DNA of 64,000 bases from Phytohabitans sp052068095 (lineage in GTDB: Bacteria > Actinomycetota > Actinomycetes > Mycobacteriales > Micromonosporaceae). The DNA lies in contig NZ_JBQHDG010000011.1 of NCBI RefSeq assembly GCF_052068095.1, forward strand, positions 241,051 to 305,050. The letters run 5' to 3'. How positions within the stretch are numbered: position 1 is the stretch's first letter; the number at the start of each line of letters is the position of its first letter. The position numbers and the translations under genes are program-made. The notes below the pieces were generated by a model, which made no database searches, was not told the DNA's origin, and saw nothing but the letters and a program-made list of their open reading frames with translations. Below, piece by piece: positions 27,631-36,304 of this stretch.

Positions 27631-28068
27631 ATGCGGATCAGCGACGTACTGCGGATCAAGGGCGGCAGGGTGGTGACGATCCGTCCCGACAGTGACGTGC
27701 GGCAGTTGGTGGCACTGCTCGGCGAGCAGCGGATCGGCGCCGTCGTGGTGTCGGTCGACGGCCGGTCGGTCGACGGCATCGTCAGCGAGCGAGACGTCGT
27801 CCGGGCGCTGGCCGAGCGGGGTGCCGCGGTGCTGGACCAGCCGGTCACCGCCATCCACACCGCGACGGTACACGTCGTCGTGCCGGACGCGTCCGTCGAG
27901 GAGCTGATGCGGCTCATGACCGACCGCCGGATCCGCCATGTGCCGGTCGTCGTCGACGGTGTTCTGAGCGGGATCGTCAGCATCGGCGACGTGGTCAAAA
28001 ACCGCATCGACGAGTTGGAAAGTGAGCGGGCCGCGCTGACGAGCTACATCTCCGGCAGCACCCGCTGA
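27631..28068 (+). CDS. CBS-domain pair protein
   Basis: A 145-residue protein made of two CBS domains: MRISDVLRIKGGRVVTIRPDSDVRQLVALLGEQRIGAVVVSVDGRSVDGIVSERDVVRAL (residues 1-60) and VHVVVPDASVEELMRLMTDRRIRHVPVVVDGVLSGIVSIGDVVKNRI (about 80-128). Such stand-alone pairs bind adenosine nucleotides and are thought to sense energy state; partners are unknown. The ATG is preceded by CCGGAGG. A perfect 14-bp hairpin starts 6 nt after the stop. Confidence 0.88.
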   Translation: MRISDVLRIKGGRVVTIRPDSDVRQLVALLGEQRIGAVVVSVDGRSVDGIVSERDVVRALAERGAAVLDQPVTAIHTATVHVVVPDASVEELMRLMTDRRIRHVPVVVDGVLSGIVSIGDVVKNRIDELESERAALTSYISGSTR

Positions 28069-28073
28069 GCGGG

Positions 28074-28107
28074 CCGATGTGGGCGCCGTGGTGGGCGCCC
28101 ACATCGG
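28074..28107. terminator. Perfect 14-bp hairpin between convergent genes
   Basis: CCGATGTGGGCGCC pairs exactly with GGCGCCCACATCGG around the loop GTGGTG. It lies 5 nt after the CBS gene stop and 8 nt after the stop of the convergent DUF4097 gene, and so can end transcription from both sides. Confidence 0.85.
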
Positions 28108-28115
28108 GTGGTGAC

Positions 28116-28952
28116 TCAGGCGGTCGCGGGGTGGATGACGACGTCGTCGAGCCGCGTGTGTGCGTAGATCCGGACCTTGTCGTCGTGGTCGCCGGCGCTG
28201 TCGTGCGTGGGCAGCGAGTTGCGCACGACGCCCTTGGTGCTCTTGGCGTCCACCACGGCGGCGGTGCCTTCGCTGACGCCGACGACGATGCCTCCGGACG
28301 CGTTCGTCAGGTCAGCCTGGCCGCGTGTCATCCGGCCGATCCGGATGGGGCAGTTGCCGGCCTTGGCGGTGACGCTGCCCTCGGCGCGGTCGATGTCGAA
28401 GCTGCCGCTGGAGCCGCCGAGGTCGACGTCGGACCGGGCGTGGCCGATCCACACCTTTCCGGTCGAGCCCTCGTACCTGACGGTGCCCTCGACCTCCCCG
28501 ATCCGCACGCCGGCCGCGCCGCCCTCGATCTCGGCGGTCCCGGCGATGTGTCCGATGGCGACCCCGCCGGCGGCGAGGTTGGCGCGCAGCGCGGCGACGT
28601 GGTCGAGCTGGACCTGCCCGGAGGCCATGTTCAGCTCGCACTCGCCGAGCCGGCCGTCGGCGTGTACGTCCGTCCACGCCGTGTGCAGGACCAGGCGGGA
28701 ACCGGCCGGCAGTTCGACCGTGATGGCGACCGAGCCGTCCTTGTCGCCGGACTTGGTGGTCTTGACCGACAGTTCGCCGGCGGTGAACTCGACCTTGGTG
28801 CGCTCGGCCACCTTCACGTCCGACTTGTTCGCGCTGTCGATGGGCTCGACCAGCACGACGGTGTCCAGCCGGTCGCTCGCCGCGATCCGCACCTCGGCGC
28901 CCGCGGTGGTCAAGGTGGCCGTGATCGGTTCCGGCGTGGCGAAGGTAGGCAT
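28116..28952 (-). CDS. DUF4097-family beta-strand repeat protein
   Basis: The 278-residue product is a chain of short beta-strand repeats, each with a pattern like ...GGVAIGHIAGTAEIEGGAAGVRIGEVEGTVRYEGSTGKVWIGHARSDVDLGGSSGSF, typical of DUF4097 (putative adhesin-like right-handed beta-solenoid). No signal peptide or membrane span is visible, so the protein seems cytoplasmic. AAAGGGAGA precedes the ATG. It is divergent from the DrrAB-type exporter, a common pairing in actinobacteria, but the link is not explained. Confidence 0.8.
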   Translation of the reverse strand: MPTFATPEPITATLTTAGAEVRIAASDRLDTVVLVEPIDSANKSDVKVAERTKVEFTAGELSVKTTKSGDKDGSVAITVELPAGSRLVLHTAWTDVHADGRLGECELNMASGQVQLDHVAALRANLAAGGVAIGHIAGTAEIEGGAAGVRIGEVEGTVRYEGSTGKVWIGHARSDVDLGGSSGSFDIDRAEGSVTAKAGNCPIRIGRMTRGQADLTNASGGIVVGVSEGTAAVVDAKSTKGVVRNSLPTHDSAGDHDDKVRIYAHTRLDDVVIHPATA

Positions 28953-29054
28953 CGCGAATCTCCCTTTGTGGTGTGCGTGTTCGTCGATGGGGCTACGGTC
29001 GCCAACCGTCCTGACACCGGACCGTCACGGCGCTGACGTGGCGCCCGCTCGGGG

Positions 29055-29074
29055 CCTGTCAGGGGCGTGACAGG
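29055..29074. promoter_or_regulatory. Candidate operator upstream of the ABC exporter
   Basis: CCTGTCA and TGACAGG are perfect 7-bp arms separated by 6 bp. Three further TGTCAG or TGACAG half-sites follow within 40 bp (near 29079, 29094 and 29109), so the region looks like a multi-site binding array for a dimeric repressor. No TetR gene is adjacent; the regulator is unknown. Confidence 0.4.
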
Positions 29075-29107
29075 GCGGTGTCAGCCCGGCGCATGACAGT
29101 TGCCGGC

Positions 29108-30049
29108 ATGACAGAGCTAGCGATCACGGCCTCCGGGCTACGGAAGGCCTACAAAGACAAAGTCGTGCTCGACGGCATCGACCTGAACGTGCGTGCGGGG
29201 ACGATCTTCTCCCTGCTCGGTCCGAACGGCGCCGGCAAGACCACGACCGTGAACGTGCTGACCACATTGTTGAAGGCCGATGGCGGGACGGTCCGGGTCG
29301 CCGGCCACGACGTCGCGACCGAGGCGAAGGCGGTGCGGGCCGCGATCGGGGTCACCGGTCAGTTCGCGGCGGTGGACGAGCTGCTGACCGGGCAGGAAAA
29401 CCTCCAGCTGATGGTCGACCTGAACGGGATCGCCACGAACGACGGCAAGCGGATCGTCGCGGAGCTGCTGGAGCGGTTCGAGCTGACCGAGTCGGCGCGC
29501 AAGTCCGCGTCGACCTACTCCGGGGGTATGCGCCGCAAGCTCGACCTGGCGATGACGCTCGTCGGCAACCCGCGGATCATCTTCCTGGACGAGCCGACCA
29601 CGGGTCTGGACCCGCGCAGCCGCCGCACGATGTGGTCGATCATCCGTGACCTGGTCGCCGACGGCGCGACCATCTTCCTGACCACGCAGTACCTCGAAGA
29701 AGCCGACCAGCTCGCCGACCAGGTCGCGGTGCTCGACCAGGGCCGCCTGGTCGCCGAGGGCACGCCGGACGAGCTCAAGCGGCGGATCCCCGGCACCCAC
29801 GTCCGGCTCCAGTTCACCACCGTCGCGGAGCTCGACACGGCCGCGCGGATCATCCCCGAGGGCACGCGCGACGACGAGGCACTGACCCTGCGGGTGCCAA
29901 GCGACGGCGGGACGAAGTCGGTGCGGGCCCTGCTGGACCGCCTCGGCGAGTACGCGCTGGACGCCGAAGGCTTCACCCTGCACACGCCCGACCTCGACGA
30001 CGTCTTCCTCGCCCTGACGGGCCACACCACGGAGGTAACCGCGAAATGA
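29108..30049 (+). CDS. DrrA-type ABC exporter ATP-binding protein
   Basis: The 313-residue ATPase has Walker A GPNGAGKT (residues 38-45), Q-loop TGQFAAVDELLTG, signature YSGGMRRKLD and Walker B RIIFLDEPTTGLDPRSR, with the DrrA-type C-terminal extension ending TPDLDDVFLALTGH. This class powers export of antibiotics or lipids with a DrrB-type permease, here the next gene. The ATG at 29108 best fits the family start; in-frame starts at 29093 and 29078 are alternatives, and none has a clear ribosome site. The stop overlaps drrB in an ATGA. Confidence 0.9.
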   Translation: MTELAITASGLRKAYKDKVVLDGIDLNVRAGTIFSLLGPNGAGKTTTVNVLTTLLKADGGTVRVAGHDVATEAKAVRAAIGVTGQFAAVDELLTGQENLQLMVDLNGIATNDGKRIVAELLERFELTESARKSASTYSGGMRRKLDLAMTLVGNPRIIFLDEPTTGLDPRSRRTMWSIIRDLVADGATIFLTTQYLEEADQLADQVAVLDQGRLVAEGTPDELKRRIPGTHVRLQFTTVAELDTAARIIPEGTRDDEALTLRVPSDGGTKSVRALLDRLGEYALDAEGFTLHTPDLDDVFLALTGHTTEVTAK

Positions 30050-30789
30050 AATCCCCCTCGATCGTGATGCTGCGCCGCAACTTCAAGCACATCGCCCGGA
30101 ACCCGACCACGGTGTTCAACGCGGTCCTGATGCCGGTCGTGGTCATGTTGATGTTCGTGTACGTGTTCGGTGACGCGTTCAGCGTCGGTGTCGACTACGT
30201 CGACTACGCCACGCCCGGCCTGCTCCTGCTGGCCGTCTGCTACGGGCTGGGCTCCGTGGCGGTGTCGGTGAACTCCGACGCGACCAAGGGCATCATCAAC
30301 CGGTTCAAGGTGATGGACGTGCCGCGCAGCGCGGTGCTCACCGGGCACGTGATCGCCAGCGTGCTGACCAACCTGCTCGCCGTCGCGGCGATCATCGGTG
30401 TCGCCTTCGCGCTGGGCTTCAGCCCGTCGGCGAGCCTGATGGAGTGGCTCGGCGTGATCGGCCTGGTGGTGCTGCTCAGTTTCGCGGCCGGCTGGCTCAC
30501 GATCGCCATGGGTCTGGCGGCGAAGTCACCGGAGACCGCGGGTCTGGCCTCGCTGCCGCTGGTCATGCTCCCGTTCTTCAGCAGCGCGATCTCACCCACC
30601 GACAAGATGGGGCCGGGTGTCCGCGAGTTCGCGGAGTACCAGCCCTTCACGCCGATCATCGAGAGCCTGCGCGGGCTGCTCAACGGCGCGCCGGCCGCCG
30701 GTGACGTGATCCCCGCGCTCGCCTGGTGCGTCGGGATCGGGATCGTCGGCTACCTGTGGGCGTCCGCCACGTTCAAGAAGCGAGCGTGA
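30046..30789 (+). CDS. DrrB-type ABC-2 permease
   Basis: A 247-residue ABC-2 membrane protein with six spans, starting with a cytoplasmic segment (VMLRRNFKHIARNPTTVFNAVLMPVVVMLMFVYVFGDAF) and containing the conserved LPLVMLPFFSSAISPTDKMGPGVREFAEYQPFTPIIESLRGLL near the fifth span, typical of DrrB. With the upstream ATPase it forms an exporter, likely for a hydrophobic compound. It starts within the ATPase stop codon. Its 3' end overlaps the convergent AfsR-type gene by 17 nt, so the two mRNAs are antisense there. Confidence 0.9.
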   Translation: MKSPSIVMLRRNFKHIARNPTTVFNAVLMPVVVMLMFVYVFGDAFSVGVDYVDYATPGLLLLAVCYGLGSVAVSVNSDATKGIINRFKVMDVPRSAVLTGHVIASVLTNLLAVAAIIGVAFALGFSPSASLMEWLGVIGLVVLLSFAAGWLTIAMGLAAKSPETAGLASLPLVMLPFFSSAISPTDKMGPGVREFAEYQPFTPIIESLRGLLNGAPAAGDVIPALAWCVGIGIVGYLWASATFKKRA

Positions 30790-33700
30790 CCGCGACAAGC
30801 TCGGCCCAACTCGCCCCCGCACCCTCCCGCGCCGCCTCGGTGAACCCCACATCACCGAGGCGGCGCCGCGCGGCCTGCTCGATCCGGCCCACATCCGGCT
30901 GGGAACGATCCGGCAGGCCGCGCACGCCCGCGCTCGCCGCGAGCAGCCGGGCGGCCTGCTCGTACTGTTTGCGGCGCAGCGCCAGGTCCGCGATCCCGAC
31001 GAGTGCCCGGGCGATCGCGAGCGGGTGCCCCGAATCGGACGCCGCCTGGATGGCCGCCGCGCGGTGTGCGCGGGCCGTGTCGAGGTCCTCGGCGAGGTAG
31101 CCGAGCAGGTCTTCCGCCATCGCGCGGATGTTGGGCCGCTGGGCGGCGTTGCCCAGCATGGCCGTCGCGGCGTCGAGCTGCCGGTGCGCCTGCTCGGCGT
31201 CGCCGCGCCAGCGGGCCAGCTCCGCCTTCGACAGGGCCAGCTCGGTCAAGGCCTCCGGCCACGCGACACGTTCGGCGTACCGCTGCGCCTCCGCCATCGC
31301 GGTCGCGCTCGACTCCTCGTCGCCGGACAGCCAGTACAGCTGGGCCTGTCGCGAGCGCATCCGCACGACGTCCTCGATGGCACCGACCTCGGTGACGACC
31401 GCGATCGCCTGCTCGTAGTGGTCGCACGCGCCGGCGAACTCGCCGCGCACGGCGATGAGGTCCGCCAGCTCGGTCAGCGCGAACGAGATCCCCCATCGCT
31501 CGCCGAGAGCGCGGAACTCGTCGAGCGCCGTCTCCAGGTACTCGCCGGCATCCGGCTCGCCGCGGCCGAGCTGGATCCGCATCTTGCCGAGCTGGAGGCG
31601 GGCGAGGGCGCGTACCCAAGGGTCGTCGTCGGTGAGCAGCGGCTCCCACGCGGACTCGAACGCGTCCGGGGTTCGCAGCATGCCTTCCAGCGCGGCCACC
31701 AGCGACACCGCCGGGTGGCGGCGCTGGACACGCTGGTTGATCCGGTACACCTCCTGGATCCACTCCGCCGCCTGGCGCTCGTCACTGGCCCGCCCGGCGG
31801 TCAGGAACCCGGTGACGTACGCGTACACCACGGCCCGGGTCTCGTCGGGCACCTCGCCGGGCAGGGCGGCGGCCGCCATGAACAGCTCGTTGCCCTCCAC
31901 CTTGTGCCCGCCGAGCCACCAGTACCAGCCGGCGCCGGCGGCGAGCCGCATCGCCCCCTCCGCCTCGCCGGCGGAGAGCGCACCGCGCATCGCGGCGGCG
32001 ATGTTGTCGTGTTCGCTCTCGAGGGCGGCGAGCCACTCCAGCTGCTCCGCGCGGCGCAGGTGCGGCTCCGCGGTTTCGGCGAACTCGGTGAAATAGGCGA
32101 GATGCGCGCGGCGCGCCACGTCGGTTTCGCCCGCCTCCGCGAGCCGCTGGACGGCGTACTCCTTGATGGTGCCGAGCATCCGGTAGCGCGGCGCACCCGC
32201 GCCGTCGGCGACCACCAGCGACTTTTCGGTCAGCGCGGTCAGCAGTTCCAGAACTTCCCACGCCTCGACCGGGTCGCCGGCGCAGACCCGCTCGGCCGCC
32301 TCCAGGCTCGCGCCACCGGAGAACACCGAGAGCCTGCGCAGGACCGTCCGTTCGGCGTCGGTGAGCAGCTCCCAGCTCCAGTCGACCACCGCGCGCAGCG
32401 TCCGGTGCCGGGGCAGCGCGGTGCGGCTGCCGCCGGTCAGCAGGCGGAACCGGTCGTCGAGCCGGTTGGCGAGCTGGTCGAGGGACATGGTGCGCAACCG
32501 GGCGGCGGCGAGCTCGATCGCCAGCGGCATCCCGTCCAGCGCGCGGCAGACGCGCGCGATGGTCTCCAACGTGTGCGCGTCGGTGGCGAGGTCGTTGCGT
32601 ACCGCGCCGGCCCGGTCCCGCAGCAGCCGGACCGCCGGAGAGGACTCGATCTTGCCGGGGTCGGCGCCTTCCGCGGGCAGGACCAGCGGCGCGACCGGCC
32701 ACAGGGCCTCGCCGGTGATGCCGAGCGGCTCCCTGCTCGTGGCGAGGATGCGCAGCCGCTGGCACTCGCCGAGTACCCGATGGGCGAACGCCGCCGCGGA
32801 GTCGATCACGTGCTCGCAGTTGTCCAGGATCAGCAACATCGTCCGCTCGCGGAGCGCGGCGATGACCCGGTCGGTCGGCTCCGCGTCGGGCGCCTCGCCG
32901 AGCAGCGCGTCCCGCAGGCTGAGCGCGGCGAGCGTCGCCTGTGCCACGTCGCCGTCGGCGCCGATGGCCGCCAGCTCCACCAGCCAGGCACCGTCCGGCA
33001 GGTCGTCGAGCAGCGTGCGCGCGGTTTCGGTGGCCAGTCTTGTCTTTCCCGTGCCGCCCGGCCCGACCAGCGTGGTGAGCCGATGTTTGGCGACGAGGTC
33101 GCGGACCGCGGCGACGTCGGCCTCCTTGCCGACGTAGCTGGTCAACTCGGCGCGCAGGTTGGTCTTCCGGGTCACCTCCCGCCGTCCCAGCTCGCCGCGC
33201 AGCAGCGCGACGTGCAACGCGGACAGCTCCGGTGACGGGTCGATGCCCAGCTCGTCGGCCAGGGTCTCCCTCGTGCGCTGGTACACGAGCACCGCGTCGG
33301 TGTCGCGGCCGGTCGCGACGAGGGCGCGCATCAACGCGGCGACCAGCCGTTCCCGTACCGGATGCGCGGCCACCAGGTCGGTCAGCTCGGTGACCAGCTC
33401 CGCGCCGTGGCCGAGGCTGATCTCCGCGTCGTACCGGTCTTCCATGGCGGTGAGGCGCAGGCCTTCGAGCCGGGTGACCGCCGCGTCGAACGCCGCACTC
33501 TCCTGCATGCCGACGTCCTGCATGGCCGCGCCGCGCCACAGACCGAGTGCCTCGCGCAGCCGGGGCAGTCGCCGCGGATCCTGGTCGTCGCGGGCCTGGG
33601 CGACCAGGCGTTCGAACCGCACGGCGTCGACGGCGTCGGGTGCCACGGTCAGCCGGTAGCCGTCGGTGTGCCCCTCGACCGAACCTTCCGGCAACGCCTT

Positions 33701-33913
33701 GCGCAGCCGGGAAACCAAGCGCTGCAAGGCGTTCGCCGCGTCGGTGGGTGGCTGCTCACCCCAGATCCAGTCGACGAGCGTCGCCTTCGGGACCACCCGA
33801 CCTGGTTCGAGTGCGAGGGCGACCAACAGCCCGCGCAGCCGGGCGCCCGGCACGTCGGCTGAGGCGCCGTCGTCCGTACGAACCTCGAACGGCCCAAGTA
33901 TCCCGATCTGCAC
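30773..33913 (-). CDS. AfsR/SARP-family regulator (BTAD, NB-ARC, TPR)
   Basis: The 1046-residue protein has a winged-helix DNA-binding domain (residues 1-95), a BTAD domain (about 97-243), an ATPase domain of NB-ARC type (Walker A GPGGTGKT at 284-291; Walker B MLLILDNCEH near 355) and a long C-terminal region of TPR-like helices. Such proteins integrate signals to switch on secondary metabolism or cell-specific programmes. It is convergent with the DrrAB exporter. The GTG start lies 6 nt after CAAAAT, consistent with leaderless expression. It is divergent from the steroid-island transporter, 221 bp away. Confidence 0.9.
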   Translation of the reverse strand: MQIGILGPFEVRTDDGASADVPGARLRGLLVALALEPGRVVPKATLVDWIWGEQPPTDAANALQRLVSRLRKALPEGSVEGHTDGYRLTVAPDAVDAVRFERLVAQARDDQDPRRLPRLREALGLWRGAAMQDVGMQESAAFDAAVTRLEGLRLTAMEDRYDAEISLGHGAELVTELTDLVAAHPVRERLVAALMRALVATGRDTDAVLVYQRTRETLADELGIDPSPELSALHVALLRGELGRREVTRKTNLRAELTSYVGKEADVAAVRDLVAKHRLTTLVGPGGTGKTRLATETARTLLDDLPDGAWLVELAAIGADGDVAQATLAALSLRDALLGEAPDAEPTDRVIAALRERTMLLILDNCEHVIDSAAAFAHRVLGECQRLRILATSREPLGITGEALWPVAPLVLPAEGADPGKIESSPAVRLLRDRAGAVRNDLATDAHTLETIARVCRALDGMPLAIELAAARLRTMSLDQLANRLDDRFRLLTGGSRTALPRHRTLRAVVDWSWELLTDAERTVLRRLSVFSGGASLEAAERVCAGDPVEAWEVLELLTALTEKSLVVADGAGAPRYRMLGTIKEYAVQRLAEAGETDVARRAHLAYFTEFAETAEPHLRRAEQLEWLAALESEHDNIAAAMRGALSAGEAEGAMRLAAGAGWYWWLGGHKVEGNELFMAAAALPGEVPDETRAVVYAYVTGFLTAGRASDERQAAEWIQEVYRINQRVQRRHPAVSLVAALEGMLRTPDAFESAWEPLLTDDDPWVRALARLQLGKMRIQLGRGEPDAGEYLETALDEFRALGERWGISFALTELADLIAVRGEFAGACDHYEQAIAVVTEVGAIEDVVRMRSRQAQLYWLSGDEESSATAMAEAQRYAERVAWPEALTELALSKAELARWRGDAEQAHRQLDAATAMLGNAAQRPNIRAMAEDLLGYLAEDLDTARAHRAAAIQAASDSGHPLAIARALVGIADLALRRKQYEQAARLLAASAGVRGLPDRSQPDVGRIEQAARRRLGDVGFTEAAREGAGASWAELVAVTLAS

Positions 33914-34038
33914 GGGCTGATTTTGTCACGGGTGATCCGCGGGCCTGAGATCGCTGACCGTGACGTCGCGGGCGCCATCGTTACGTCCTGGTTACGACGC
34001 GACCTTGACAGCGCACCACGTCGACCGCAAGATTAACA

Positions 34039-34052
34039 ACCAAGCGCTTGCT
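34039..34052 (+). promoter_or_regulatory. KstR2 box 1, upstream of the Liv-type transporter
   Basis: ACCAAGCGCTTGCT fits the published KstR2 consensus AnCAAGnnCTTGnT exactly and contains the perfect palindrome CAAGCGCTTG. Its last T is the first base of TAGGTT, a good -10. The RNA would carry a leader of about 70 nt before the substrate-binding protein GTG at 34135, with AAAGGGG as ribosome site. Confidence 0.85.
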
Positions 34053-34134
34053 AGGTTAGTCAGAATATTACTGAACGCAACGAACCATACTAAAAACCCC
34101 AAACGACCGATGCTGTGAGGCAAAGGGGTAGGAC

Positions 34135-35376
34135 GTGGCTGTATCAAGAGCAACGACGGCATCCCGGGCGGCCCGCCTGGTCGGTGTCCTGGCCGTCTCC
34201 GCCTTGGTCGCCGCCGGGTGCGGCGGCGGGGACGGCGAGACCGAAGCACCCGACAACGGCACCGCGACCGGCGCGCCCATCATCATCGGGATGGACGAGG
34301 ACAGCACCGGCCCTGGTGCCTCGTACAGCACGATCGCGGGCAAGACCATCCGGCTCGCGGTCCAGGACATCAACGACAAGGGCGGCGTCATGGGCCGGCC
34401 GATCCAGCTCGTGGTGGAAAACGACGAGAGCGACCCCACCAAGGTCCCGGCCACGCTCCAGAAGCTGAGCAGCAAGGGCGCCAAGGCGCTGTTCCTCCAG
34501 AGCGGCAGCGCGGCGATCATCCAAGCCAAGTCGACGCTCACCCAGCTCGGCCTGCCGGCGATCGCGCCGACCGGCGTCACCTCCACGCTGGTCGACCCGC
34601 CCAACAACGAGCTGATCTACATGCTGGCCAACACGACCGCGGACTGGGCGAAGGTCTACTGCGGCGCGTTCCAGGCCAAAGGCATCGCCAAGATCGGCAT
34701 CCTCGCCGACGACACCACGACGATCGCCGCGCTCAACAAGGCGCTGCTCGGCGCGATGTCCTGCGTGCAGGTCGGTGCCACCGAGAAGGGCGCGGCCAAC
34801 GCCTCCGACCTGTCCGCACAGGTCGCCCGGCTCAAGAACGCCAACGTCGACGCGATCCTGGTGACCAGCGTGGGCGGCGCCTTCGAGGTGCTGGCGCAGA
34901 ACACGCTCGCCGCTCAGCTCAAGGACAAGCCGCGGTTCTCGCTGGCCTCGATCGGCAACCAGCCGTCGTCGTGGAAGCTGGCCAACGCCGGCGCGCTCGA
35001 GGGCCTGATCTTCATGGGCTCGATCAACCAGGAGAACCCGCGCACCAAGGCGCTCACCGACCTGCTCAAGCAGAAGAACGGCGACGACTACGAGATCACC
35101 GCGTACGACGCGCAGGCGTGGGACTCGGTGCAGCTGCTCAAGCTCGCCATCGAGAAGGCCGGTGGACCGGACGACCCGGCCAAGCTCAACCAGGCGATCC
35201 AGGGCATCAGCGGATACCAGGCGGCGTTCGGCCAGGCGAGCTTCACGCTCTCGTTCTCGGCCACCAAGCACCTGGGCGCCGACGGGCTGTGCGGGCTGTC
35301 CCTGATCGAATTCGGCGCGGACAACAAGCCCAAGGGGCCGTGGGCCGCCTACCAGCCGCCCTGCGCCCCGGCCTGA
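34135..35376 (+). CDS. Liv-type ABC transporter substrate-binding lipoprotein
   Basis: The 413-residue protein is a periplasmic-binding-fold type I (LivK-like) protein. A lipobox LVAAGC places the lipid-modified Cys at residue 29, so it is tethered outside the membrane. The binding domain begins IIIGMDEDSTGPGASYSTIAGKTIRLAVQDINDKGGVMGRPIQLVVENDESDPTKV and ends with the lobe containing TAYDAQAWDSVQLLKLAIEKAGG. Ligands of the family include branched-chain amino acids, amides and aromatic or alicyclic acids. Control by a KstR2 box suggests a steroid-derived acid. It is followed by a strong hairpin and four transporter genes. Confidence 0.9.
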   Translation: MAVSRATTASRAARLVGVLAVSALVAAGCGGGDGETEAPDNGTATGAPIIIGMDEDSTGPGASYSTIAGKTIRLAVQDINDKGGVMGRPIQLVVENDESDPTKVPATLQKLSSKGAKALFLQSGSAAIIQAKSTLTQLGLPAIAPTGVTSTLVDPPNNELIYMLANTTADWAKVYCGAFQAKGIAKIGILADDTTTIAALNKALLGAMSCVQVGATEKGAANASDLSAQVARLKNANVDAILVTSVGGAFEVLAQNTLAAQLKDKPRFSLASIGNQPSSWKLANAGALEGLIFMGSINQENPRTKALTDLLKQKNGDDYEITAYDAQAWDSVQLLKLAIEKAGGPDDPAKLNQAIQGISGYQAAFGQASFTLSFSATKHLGADGLCGLSLIEFGADNKPKGPWAAYQPPCAPA

Positions 35377-35381
35377 CTGCC

Positions 35382-35414
35382 GGCTCCGGGGCGGGCCACA
35401 ACCGCCCCGGAGCC
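35382..35414 (+). terminator. Intercistronic hairpin after the binding-protein gene
   Basis: GGCTCCGGGGCGG pairs perfectly with CCGCCCCGGAGCC (13 bp, 7-nt loop), between the binding-protein stop and the ribosome site of the first permease. A hairpin here is common in binding-protein-dependent transport operons, where it partly terminates or protects the upstream RNA and keeps binding protein in excess. Confidence 0.75.
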
Positions 35415-35428
35415 GCCGAGGAGTCGTG

Positions 35429-36304
35429 ATGACGGAACTACAGCTCTGGCTCTCCGCGCTGGAGATGGGCTGCTTCTTCGGGATGCTCGCGCTGGCGTAC
35501 TACCTCGTGCTGGTAGGCGCCGGCTTCTTCAACTTCGCGATCGGGCCGTACGCGATGATGGGTGGGCTGTGCACCTCCTGGCTCGTCATCGAGTACGACA
35601 TGGGGGTCTGGCCGGCGGCGGCGATCGCGGTGGGCGCCACCGTCGTGCTGGCCGCGCTGACCGAGCTCGTGGTGGTCCGCCCGGTGCAGCGGCGCAGCGG
35701 TGGCGGTGAGCTGCCCGCGCTGGTCGCCGTCGCCGCCGTGCTGTTCGCGATCCAGCAGTTCGCCGGGTACCTGTTCGGCCACCCGACGCTGCCCGGGCAG
35801 AGCCTGGCCACCTTCGACCCGGTGACGGTCGGCCCGGCCACGCTCCAGCCCAGCGCGCTGCTGCTGATGGTGGCGACGGTGGTGGCGTTTGTCGCGACCG
35901 CGCTGTGGATCCGGTACACCCGGACCGGCCGGCTGCTGCGCGCGGTGGGTGACAGCACGCACGCCGCACGGCTGCTCGGCCTGCCGGTCAACCGCATCCG
36001 GCTGGTCGCGTTCCTGCTCGCCGGGGTACTGGCGGCGGTGACCGGGCTGCTGTTCGCGCCGAAGGCGGGCGTGAACTCGCTGTCCGGGCTGAGCTGGTCG
36101 GTCTCCGGCTTCCTCGCGGTGGTCGTCGGCGGCACCGGCTCGGTGTGGGCGCCGCTCGTCGGCGGGCTGCTGCTCGGCGCCGTCGAGGTGTTCGTCCCGT
36201 ACTACTTCGGCGGACACTCCCATGTGTACGGTCTGCTGCTGGTCGCGTTGCTGTTCTTCGCTTTGCGGCCGCAGGGCTTGTTCGTACGGACGGTACGAGC
36301 ATGA
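35429..36304 (+). CDS. Liv-type ABC transporter permease (LivH class)
   Basis: A 291-residue inner-membrane protein with about eight spans. LivH-class features are LAYYLVLVGAGFFNFAIGPYAMMGG near the N-terminus, VVVRPVQRR after the third span, and the EAA-like loop GRLLRAVGDSTHAARLLGLPVNRIRLVAFLLAGVLAAVTGLL, followed by GLSWSVSGFLAVVVGGTGSVWAPLVGGLLLGAVE. The ATG at 35429 follows GAGGAG; a GTG one codon earlier is in frame. Its end overlaps the next permease gene (ATGA). Confidence 0.9.
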   Translation: MTELQLWLSALEMGCFFGMLALAYYLVLVGAGFFNFAIGPYAMMGGLCTSWLVIEYDMGVWPAAAIAVGATVVLAALTELVVVRPVQRRSGGGELPALVAVAAVLFAIQQFAGYLFGHPTLPGQSLATFDPVTVGPATLQPSALLLMVATVVAFVATALWIRYTRTGRLLRAVGDSTHAARLLGLPVNRIRLVAFLLAGVLAAVTGLLFAPKAGVNSLSGLSWSVSGFLAVVVGGTGSVWAPLVGGLLLGAVEVFVPYYFGGHSHVYGLLLVALLFFALRPQGLFVRTVRA

